A stretch of 64,000 nucleotides of DNA. Source: an uncultured Bacteroidaceae bacterium (GTDB lineage Bacteria > Bacteroidota > Bacteroidia > Bacteroidales > Bacteroidaceae). Below the pieces are notes generated by a model. That model made no database searches and was not told where the DNA came from. It saw nothing but the letters and a program-made list of their open reading frames with translations. The position numbers were made by a program, and so were the translations under genes. The stretch covers positions 48,949 through 112,948 of the forward strand of contig CAJORF010000066.1 in the NCBI GenBank assembly GCA_905236985.1, in the 5' to 3' direction. Shown here in pieces: positions 9,222-16,296 of the stretch (position 1 is the first letter of the stretch; each line of letters starts with the position of its first letter).

Positions 9222-10994
9222 TTAATCGAGGACAACGACACGGTTGCGTTCAAGCTTCCAGTTCACTTCGCCCTCCATCGCCTTGATGACGTTGGACACA
9301 TATTGCGCCGATCTGGTGTCACCTGACTTTTGCAGGTATTTCTTGGCATCGTTGAGGCGCATCCTCATCACACAGGCGCAGGCCGCATTGAAGTTGGCCG
9401 TTTGGTCGTTGGGATACTGCTTCGCGGCAATGAGTATCGCATCGAGCCAGTCATCAGATCCTTCTTCGTAGCTCTTGGCCACATTGAACATCTCCTCGAG
9501 GCTCAACCCTTCAGGGTGCGTATAGATCAGTCGGCGTCCTTTTTCAACGGAGAAGGGCCTCACCCTGTATTCGATGATGTAGTCCGTGTGGCGCAAGCCC
9601 GGATAAACATTCGCCAAGAGCCAGCGATACGGCTCTCCCCCTCCGACCCGTTTCAAGAGTTCCTCTCTGGCATCGGGATCCATCTCCCTGCCGCAGACCC
9701 GCAGCAACTCGTCGCGGTGCTCTATCACATAGCTTGGCACCTCTGGTGTTTCCACGAAAACCTTGTTGTCATACCAGAAATCGCCCTTCACTCTTCGCAA
9801 ATCCATGTCTGTAAGGAATCCCTTTAGGTTTTCCCAGTCCTCTGGCGTGTATTCGCAGTTGAACACATCCGTGTCCAAGCTATACTTCCGTCTGAGATAG
9901 TTCTTCAAGGACTCCGTACGTCCCTTGGCCAGACGTGTATTGTTGGAATAAGGGCTTTCAGGCGATGCGTAGCCATGCAGGGTGATGCGTGTGATAACGA
10001 CGGAACGGTCAAACATGGCACTGTCAACAGAAGCCTGAATCTTTGCCAGTTCCTGTGGGTTGTTGCGGTAATCCGGGTAAATCACCGTCTCGTTGACAGG
10101 GAAATCAAGGAAGGCATGACCGTGGATGCGGCGCAACTTATCGCCCTCCATATCAGGCATGATGAGTGGCAGAGGTGGACATTTCTTGAGCTTCACCTTG
10201 CGCACGACTGGCTTTGGAGCCGGCTTTTTCTTCTTTATGAAGAGGTACGTCACACCGACCTTGAGGTTGGTGCGCGTGTCCAAAGGCGTGTCGTAGGCCA
10301 CACCGTTGAAGCGATCCCCATACATGTTCTGGCTCAGTTCCAATCCGACGCGCCATCGCTCGGCGACCCTGTAGGTAGCCGTCAGACCGATGCGGAAAGC
10401 CGGAACTAATTGACTGGCTCGTGAGTAGGGATGCGTGTAGGAGAGCGGCACTTTGTCGAAGCTCCATGTATATGCGCCTCCTACACCGACGAAGGCCTTG
10501 AGGTTGAACCGATTTGAACGGCGCCGTACAGAATCCACCTGTAGCTTTTCCGTTTCAGGATCATCGTCATAGTCATCAATCTCTGTGGAAGATCTGCGCG
10601 TTTTATGACGCGAGCGTCTGAAGACATCCGTGATGTCGAAGGTGACATCGGCAAACAAGCTGGTGCTGTTCCACCCCCAAACGTCGTAGGTTTCGCAGAC
10701 AGGCACGTTACGGCTCTTGTTGCGGTTGATACGCAGAGCGGCACGCCATCCCCACAGCGGTTTGAACTCATGTCCTATGGCAAAGAAGATACCTGTTGAC
10801 CACGGGTATTTCGTGAACTCTGTCCAAGGGAGGTTCTCATTGGCCGACTTGTTGACACCCAGATACAGCTGCATGTAGAATGGATCTTTTTCGCCTCGGA
10901 CCGTATCTACCACGATGCTGTCTGAAGTCGTCTGTGCCTGAAGAGTGAAGAGTGAAGAGTAAAGCGTGAAGAGCAGATAGAAATATTTTTTCAT
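9222..10994 (-). CDS. Outer membrane beta-barrel protein with OmpA-like C-terminal region (DUF3868/DUF3575-like)
   Basis: This 590-residue protein has a signal peptide ending QAQ and an N-terminal barrel-like region rich in alternating aromatic residues (for example DPFYMQLYLGVNKSANENLP). A Lys/Pro-rich linker (about 255-275) leads to an OmpA-like part with TRITLHGYASPESPYSNNTR and LAKGRTESLKNYLRRKYSL, and then a TPR-like tail (YPNDQTANFNAACACVMRMR). This architecture is common in Bacteroidales loci for fimbria-like surface structures. It is encoded 7 bp after an LruC lipoprotein and 24 bp before the TPR pseudokinase, so the three are probably one operon. The core of the signal peptide is encoded by a 7-bp tandem repeat. 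Confidence 0.75.
   Translation of the reverse strand: MKKYFYLLFTLYSSLFTLQAQTTSDSIVVDTVRGEKDPFYMQLYLGVNKSANENLPWTEFTKYPWSTGIFFAIGHEFKPLWGWRAALRINRNKSRNVPVCETYDVWGWNSTSLFADVTFDITDVFRRSRHKTRRSSTEIDDYDDDPETEKLQVDSVRRRSNRFNLKAFVGVGGAYTWSFDKVPLSYTHPYSRASQLVPAFRIGLTATYRVAERWRVGLELSQNMYGDRFNGVAYDTPLDTRTNLKVGVTYLFIKKKKPAPKPVVRKVKLKKCPPLPLIMPDMEGDKLRRIHGHAFLDFPVNETVIYPDYRNNPQELAKIQASVDSAMFDRSVVITRITLHGYASPESPYSNNTRLAKGRTESLKNYLRRKYSLDTDVFNCEYTPEDWENLKGFLTDMDLRRVKGDFWYDNKVFVETPEVPSYVIEHRDELLRVCGREMDPDAREELLKRVGGGEPYRWLLANVYPGLRHTDYIIEYRVRPFSVEKGRRLIYTHPEGLSLEEMFNVAKSYEEGSDDWLDAILIAAKQYPNDQTANFNAACACVMRMRLNDAKKYLQKSGDTRSAQYVSNVIKAMEGEVNWKLERNRVVVLD
10941..10975. repeat. Five 7-bp tandem repeats inside a signal-peptide coding region
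   Basis: The plus strand carries AAGAGTG, AAGAGTG, AAGAGTA, AAGCGTG, AAGAGCA in tandem. On the coding (minus) strand these are CTCTTCA-type heptads that encode LLFTLYSSLFTL, the hydrophobic core of the signal peptide of the OmpA-like protein. The same heptad family recurs at many places in this window. Confidence 0.85.
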
Positions 10995-11001
10995 TTTTTC
11001 A

Positions 11002-12921
11002 TCAGTATGCTACGTAAGTATCTTCTTCGGGTTTCCTGTACCATTCCCAGAAGCGCGTTCTTGTCAAATCATGTGCCCAGCCGGGGAACTCCTCGTAGGC
11101 ATCCATGATATGCACCCCCTCCATGGGCCACTGCCATTCACCTGCCACCAGCAGCGCCTCTGGCATCTTGCCAGGCTCTAACGCCAGTGTGATGATATCC
11201 GAGCAGTCCGTGCAGCTGCCTCGCTGAATCTCGATGTAGAAGCGTTGAGCATCTTCGGCCATGGTGTAATCCTTCGGCCAGGGAACACAGTCTATCGTTA
11301 CAAACGGCGAGCTGGCCAAAACGCCTAAAGTGTTGACGTATGTCTGACTGCTTCCAAGGATCTCATGAATCTCACCCAGGTTCGTGTCGCCGTCTGGGCC
11401 GTCATAGTGCAGGTACATACGCTGTGGTGAGCCAGCCGCCCTGACCTGCACACAGCACCGTTCGTTCTCGTAGTCGGGGATGACCCTGATAACAGCATCA
11501 TTGAAATCGAAGTCTGCATTACGCCCAGCATCCTCGTAAGCAATCGTCCAAGGGAATGGCTCACTCTCGTCCAACACTGGAGGCTCTGGTTCTGGATCCG
11601 GCCCAGGGGTGGGGTCTTTCAGTGTTGGGTCGATAATGTCCGGCATCCAGATCTTGAGGTTTGACACCACACCGAAGATCACGTCGTTGCAGTCATGGTC
11701 GCCGCCTGAGAGCAGGTCTTCCATGCCCATCCAATAGACCACATCGTAGTCCTTGATGAAGCTGCGATGCTTGCCCATGCCGTTACCCTCGACATTCATG
11801 GCTTCTACACAGAAGTTGGTTCCCATGAAACTGCCTTGACTGGTAACGTATGGTCTGATGCCTTCCTGCTTCAGTATCGTCCATTGCTCAGGCAAGGGCT
11901 CTTCATCGGCACGTAAATAGAATCCGACACGTGTGTCCTCCGGAACATCGATCAAGAATGAGATACCTCGTAGTGCCGAGATGTTTCTGCCATACCTGGT
12001 ATATACGGCAAACATATTGTATGCATTGTCGCCATTACGATCTGAATTATTGGCTCTATTGGTGCCAAAGGTATCATGCATGTCGAAGTTAGCATCGTAC
12101 CACGTGTTGGCCAAGAATGTATGTCCGTCGGCTGTCGCATCTATATTGAGCTGGTACTGCACCTTTGCCAATCCATCGATGTAATCCCATTTGTGTGTCT
12201 CTGAAAGATCCACATAGACGATGTCATCGTAGGTGGTTGGAGAGTGATAGTAATATCCCAAAATGTGTGAATGTTGATCAGCCTCATTACCTGTGACCCA
12301 AGTGATATAGAACGGGCCATTGGATTCGAGCTCATAGTTGCAAATCTGTCCATTAATTAGCTTGGCATCGACTTTCTCCTCATTCGTCGCCCTCCAAGCG
12401 AAATAGGCATCTAACTGATCGTTTGTAAACTGATGATATTCGGCATCTCCGTGAACGCTGTGACCCACCAGTGATGCAGGTGGGGTTCGATTCAGCTTCT
12501 TGGGTGCTTTGTTGGGTGATGTGGTGTCCAATGAGATATATTCCTCGGGCTTTCCGCTGAGTGAAATGGTTTTGGTATATACTTTGTTGTTGTACTGGTA
12601 GCGGATATAAAGCGAGTTGGTCTGCCCCTGAGGAGCGGTCATGTTGACAGAGCCACTGCCCGTCAGTTCCTTGTAGTCGTAGGTGTATATCCGTCCATTC
12701 AGCTCTCCCATCAGCCATAGTTTCACGGGCTGGTCAGAGATGACATTGATGGTCAGTGTTACAGCCGTCCGCCACCAATGCCGAGAGCTAATATCCGTCC
12801 CTAAGCTATCAAGGAACGCTGCATTGAGGCGCTCTTGTTCCGTTGCCTCTTCGGTATTACAGGCAGCAAACGTGAAAAACGGAAGAGCGAAAAGTGAATA
12901 ATAAAGGATACGATGTCTCAT
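11002..12921 (-). CDS. LruC domain lipoprotein
   Basis: This 639-residue protein starts with a lipoprotein signal peptide (lipobox TFAAC, Cys about 20). Central motif GMEDLLSGGDHDCNDVIFGV and C-terminal motif YEDAGRNADFDFNDAVIRV are the Asp-rich LruC/DUF4842 signatures. A Pro/Glu/Asp linker (DPTPGPDPEPEPP) separates the two parts. The family is surface-exposed and uncharacterised. The gene begins 36 bp downstream of the last capsule glycosyltransferase and ends 7 bp before the OmpA-like gene, so it could be cotranscribed with the end of the capsule operon. Its signal peptide also contains the 7-bp repeat. Confidence 0.82.
   Translation of the reverse strand: MRHRILYYSLFALPFFTFAACNTEEATEQERLNAAFLDSLGTDISSRHWWRTAVTLTINVISDQPVKLWLMGELNGRIYTYDYKELTGSGSVNMTAPQGQTNSLYIRYQYNNKVYTKTISLSGKPEEYISLDTTSPNKAPKKLNRTPPASLVGHSVHGDAEYHQFTNDQLDAYFAWRATNEEKVDAKLINGQICNYELESNGPFYITWVTGNEADQHSHILGYYYHSPTTYDDIVYVDLSETHKWDYIDGLAKVQYQLNIDATADGHTFLANTWYDANFDMHDTFGTNRANNSDRNGDNAYNMFAVYTRYGRNISALRGISFLIDVPEDTRVGFYLRADEEPLPEQWTILKQEGIRPYVTSQGSFMGTNFCVEAMNVEGNGMGKHRSFIKDYDVVYWMGMEDLLSGGDHDCNDVIFGVVSNLKIWMPDIIDPTLKDPTPGPDPEPEPPVLDESEPFPWTIAYEDAGRNADFDFNDAVIRVIPDYENERCCVQVRAAGSPQRMYLHYDGPDGDTNLGEIHEILGSSQTYVNTLGVLASSPFVTIDCVPWPKDYTMAEDAQRFYIEIQRGSCTDCSDIITLALEPGKMPEALLVAGEWQWPMEGVHIMDAYEEFPGWAHDLTRTRFWEWYRKPEEDTYVAY
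12872..12901. repeat. Degenerate 7-bp repeats in an LruC signal peptide
   Basis: The coding strand contains TATTCAC, TTTTCGC, TCTTCCG and TTTTTCACG in succession, matching the heptad family seen at 10941-10975. The segment encodes residues 8-17 of the LruC lipoprotein signal peptide. Confidence 0.6.
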
Positions 12922-12957
12922 ATAAAAAGTGATGAATGATGAATGGCGAAGGGTAAA

Positions 12958-13713
12958 TCAGGAATTATTATCGTATCTCTTCATCATACATAGAATCCTG
13001 ACGCAGATAGCCCTTAAACGATGGCGTAAATTTTGCCAACGGTTGGTCTTGCTCGTCCACGATGCCATATAGTGATGAATCGTCCGTGTGTTCTCTGTGA
13101 TAATCTTTTTTCCTGTGTAATAGTCGATGGGGCAGAAATACTCGATGGGATAGATGTACAATCCACTCACCTTCACGACTCCACCCTCAAGTACTTGCTT
13201 ATGTTCATAGTCAAGGAATTTGGTGACCTTGAGTGTGATATTGCCGGTATTCTTGCCATTCCACCCTACATAGTGGTGGTGATTATAATAGTCCAGCATC
13301 ACTCTGAAAAACGGATGATGCTGAGGGACAGCCACGCCCAGACCAGGGTTCACATTGCCATTGGGATTATCGAACGGTGTCCCTTCCTGACATTCGAAAC
13401 CAAGGAAGGAGCCTTTGGCCAAGAGGTCGTCTATTGGACGGATTACCTCCACGTCCGTATCGAAATAGATGCCTCCATGATGGTAGAGGATCCAGAAACG
13501 GGCATAGTCGCTGACATGGGCATACTTCTTCAATCTATAGGCCTCAGTGACATACGGAGCCTGATAGACATCAAAGTTGCTCTCATTCCATTCTTTGATT
13601 TCATAATCAGGTAGGTACTTCTTCCACGATGCAATACATTGATGAGCCAGCTTGGGTAACGGGTTTCCACCAAACCAGCAATAATGAATGACTTTGGGTA
13701 TTTCTGTTTCCAT
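12958..13713 (-). CDS. Capsular glycosyltransferase, DXD family (Gly_transf_sug)
   Basis: From the ATG at 13713 this is a 251-residue enzyme beginning METEIPKVIHYCWFGGNPLP; the in-frame start at 13746 would overlap the flippase gene by 25 bp and adds no conserved sequence. HVSDYARFWILYHHGGIYFD, with the DXD motif in YFDTDVEVI, is characteristic of the PF04488-type glycosyltransferases related to OCH1 and capsule enzymes. It probably adds one sugar from a nucleotide donor to the growing repeat unit at the inner membrane. It is the last recognised gene of the capsule locus, 8 bp after the flippase. Confidence 0.85.
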   Translation of the reverse strand: METEIPKVIHYCWFGGNPLPKLAHQCIASWKKYLPDYEIKEWNESNFDVYQAPYVTEAYRLKKYAHVSDYARFWILYHHGGIYFDTDVEVIRPIDDLLAKGSFLGFECQEGTPFDNPNGNVNPGLGVAVPQHHPFFRVMLDYYNHHHYVGWNGKNTGNITLKVTKFLDYEHKQVLEGGVVKVSGLYIYPIEYFCPIDYYTGKKIITENTRTIHHYMASWTSKTNRWQNLRHRLRAICVRILCMMKRYDNNS

Positions 13714-13721
13714 GGAATTGT

Positions 13722-15260
13722 CTAATTGGTCTTCTTTGCAAACCATGACTTTACTTTATTCTTGATAAGGACTCTCATTTCTTTATCCAAACCAATGGTA
13801 TAACAGAGGATGCCTGTGGCTAAAACGGTGACGGAAATGGTGAGAAGGGAAAAGAGTACGCCCTCACCTGTCACTTGTTTAAGTAGGAACGGGGTGATGA
13901 GAGAAGCCACCAAGACGAATACACATGGCTTCAGTACATTGTTTGTATAATCTTTTAAGCTTAGCTTGACGGCAGGCAAAGTGATGCGCAGAGTTGCTAC
14001 AAATGTCAACACCGCTAAACAGAGATACACAGCAAACACAGACCATGGGGCACCTCCCATCTTTAATACAATGTATGCCACTGGTACAATGGTGAGCATG
14101 AGTCCGCCGGTAATGATTTGGTAATTCTTGATGTTGCCAGTGGCGGAGACAGACGTAATCAATGGACTGGCTGTTTGTTGAATGAGCAATATGACGAGTA
14201 AGAACCTCAGAAATGTCGCAGTGCCTTCGGGCACTTCCTTGAGCCATAAGCCAAGAACCATAGGAGCCTCCACCATCAAGGGAAGGCAAAGCATCAAGAG
14301 CAAACAGAATGTCAGTCTGCTGCCTCTGAAAATCAACAAGTGCATTTCTTCCAACTGCTCCGAAGCATATGTCTTAGTGATCTGAGGGTTGATGGCCAAC
14401 TGGAAATTACGGGAGAACTGGCCAATAGCGTTTTGCGCCTGACTGGCTGCTGCTTGCGCGGCATTGGCTACGGGACCGAAAAACACGTTGAGCAACATAT
14501 TTGGTCCTTGCATATAGAGCACGTATGCCAGATTCCCGAACATGCTCCATCCGGCAAATGATGACATGTTCTTGAAAAGCGACTTGTCATGGAACCACCT
14601 ATAGCGGCTCTCTTCGAAATTCCTGGTGCAGTAGAGGTTGTAAATCAACCTGATAAGTAGTTTCTCGCAGGTGTACAGGATAGCATATACAATCAAGTGG
14701 TCATAGTCCGTTATAAGCAATGCTCCGACAATAGCCAACTTGAGTACAGCATCGAAAATGGAGATATAGGCAAAAGCCGACATCTTCTCACGGGCGATAA
14801 TCACCGACTGATATGGACAACTCATCACCTCGGCCACTGCCGTGACGATACTGAGCTGAAAACACCAAAACGCTGCCGACCGTCGGCCGTCTGGAATCGT
14901 CATCTTTTCAGACAGGAACCACAGACCACCTGTTTCACTCAGTAAGATGACGATGAGCGAGATAATGAAATGGATGTGTACGCTGGTGATAAATACTTCG
15001 TGTAGGCGCTGTTTGTTGCCTGTTCCCAACTCGAATGTAAGGAAGCGTTGGGTAGAGGCCGTCATGCTATCGTTGATGAAACCGAAGATGTACACCAGTC
15101 CCCATACCACGTAGAAAATACCATAGTCTTCTACACCTAATACCTGCAGGACTACCCTCGACGTGTAGAGGTTGATGCACATCATCAGTGCCATGCGGAA
15201 ATACAGCAGAGCCGTATTCCGCATGACACGTCCATGATTCGGTGTGAATGTCGAAGCCAT
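13722..15260 (-). CDS. Polysaccharide flippase, Wzx-like (MOP superfamily)
   Basis: This is a 512-residue integral membrane protein with about 12-14 hydrophobic segments over its whole length, beginning MASTFTPNHGRVMRNTALLY. TSRVVLQVLGVEDYGIFYVV near the N-terminus is typical of O-antigen/teichoic acid flippases. The ATG at 15260 is preferred over a GTG one codon earlier. It would move lipid-linked repeat units across the inner membrane for assembly with Wza/Wzc. It follows wlbA with only 3 bp between them and precedes a glycosyltransferase. Confidence 0.88.
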   Translation of the reverse strand: MASTFTPNHGRVMRNTALLYFRMALMMCINLYTSRVVLQVLGVEDYGIFYVVWGLVYIFGFINDSMTASTQRFLTFELGTGNKQRLHEVFITSVHIHFIISLIVILLSETGGLWFLSEKMTIPDGRRSAAFWCFQLSIVTAVAEVMSCPYQSVIIAREKMSAFAYISIFDAVLKLAIVGALLITDYDHLIVYAILYTCEKLLIRLIYNLYCTRNFEESRYRWFHDKSLFKNMSSFAGWSMFGNLAYVLYMQGPNMLLNVFFGPVANAAQAAASQAQNAIGQFSRNFQLAINPQITKTYASEQLEEMHLLIFRGSRLTFCLLLMLCLPLMVEAPMVLGLWLKEVPEGTATFLRFLLVILLIQQTASPLITSVSATGNIKNYQIITGGLMLTIVPVAYIVLKMGGAPWSVFAVYLCLAVLTFVATLRITLPAVKLSLKDYTNNVLKPCVFVLVASLITPFLLKQVTGEGVLFSLLTISVTVLATGILCYTIGLDKEMRVLIKNKVKSWFAKKTN

Positions 15261-15263
15261 CAC

Positions 15264-16247
15264 TTATCTCTTGTCATCCCAACCGAAGGGATGTGCAGCC
15301 AACGGCATCTTAGCCATCGGGTGGTAGTCGCCCTTCAAGCCAATGGGAGAAGCATTGCGGATGTCGCTGACGATTTCGATGCTGGGACGAGCCTCGCTGA
15401 TGCGGAAGCCCTCGCCGGCAAAGATCTTTTCGTAGCTCTTGGTGTGGAGCTCGGTGAAGCCCTGGCTGAACTCGAACTCATCGCCATCAATGTTCAGGGT
15501 GCGATAGGTGCGCTTCTCGCCCTGTACAGCATTAGAGGGTAGGCAATCGGCATTGATGCTGAGGAAGTAACGCACGCGAGCCTTTTCCAGTTCCAAGTAG
15601 CCGGCCACGCGGTCGAAACTCATCACATGGACAACATTGCGTTTCACACCACCAAACACCCACTGCAACATATCATAGAAATGTACGCCGATATTGGTGG
15701 CGACACCACCGCTCTTGCGAATATCGCCCTTCCAGGAGATATAGTACCACTTGCCGCGTGAGGTGATATAGGTCAGATCCACATCATAGATCTTGTCCTG
15801 CGGACCTTCATCAACCTTCTTCTTCAGGGCCGCGATGGCATCGTGCAAGCGGAGCTGCAGGATGGTGTAAGCCTTATGGCCTGTTTCATTCTCCATCTCC
15901 ACGAGGTTGTCGATGTTCCAGGGGTTAAGCACCAATGGCTTCTCGCAGATGACGTCCGTACCTAAACGAAGGCCGTAGCGGATGAAGGCATCGTGGGTGT
16001 AGTTTGGCGTGCAGATAGATGTGAAGTGCAGGGGATTGGGCTTGCGCATCTGCTTCGAGCAGTAACGGTCGAACTGCTCGTTTTCCGTAAAGAACATACA
16101 ATCGGGGAATGAACTGTCGAGACGTCCTACACTGTCGAATTTGTCATAAGCAACCAGCAGATTGTTGCCAGTGTCAGCAATGGCCTTGATGTGGCGCGGG
16201 GCAATGTAGCCCGCAGCACCAATGAGTGCAAAGTTTTTCTTTTCCAT
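15264..16247 (-). CDS. wlbA: UDP-N-acetylglucosaminuronate 3-dehydrogenase (Gfo/Idh/MocA family)
   Basis: The 327-residue protein starts MEKKNFALIGAAGYIAPRHI, a Rossmann fold as in WlbA/WbpB; an ATG at 16268 would add seven residues. Internal motifs YTSICTPNY-like (FTSICTPNYTHDAFIRYGLR), CEKPLVLNPWNID, TYITSRGKWYYISWKGD and GGVATNIGVHFYDML match the family closely. The enzyme oxidises C3 of UDP-GlcNAcA using NAD+, giving the 3-keto sugar for WlbC. Several WlbA/WbpB enzymes regenerate bound NAD+ by reducing 2-oxoglutarate to 2-hydroxyglutarate. It lies directly downstream of a large FAD/Fe-S dehydrogenase gene that may reverse that side reaction. Confidence 0.9.
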   Translation of the reverse strand: MEKKNFALIGAAGYIAPRHIKAIADTGNNLLVAYDKFDSVGRLDSSFPDCMFFTENEQFDRYCSKQMRKPNPLHFTSICTPNYTHDAFIRYGLRLGTDVICEKPLVLNPWNIDNLVEMENETGHKAYTILQLRLHDAIAALKKKVDEGPQDKIYDVDLTYITSRGKWYYISWKGDIRKSGGVATNIGVHFYDMLQWVFGGVKRNVVHVMSFDRVAGYLELEKARVRYFLSINADCLPSNAVQGEKRTYRTLNIDGDEFEFSQGFTELHTKSYEKIFAGEGFRISEARPSIEIVSDIRNASPIGLKGDYHPMAKMPLAAHPFGWDDKR

Positions 16248-16296
16248 TTTCTTTTGTTTTTGTTTCATTGTAGATAGATAATTAGTTAGAATGATA

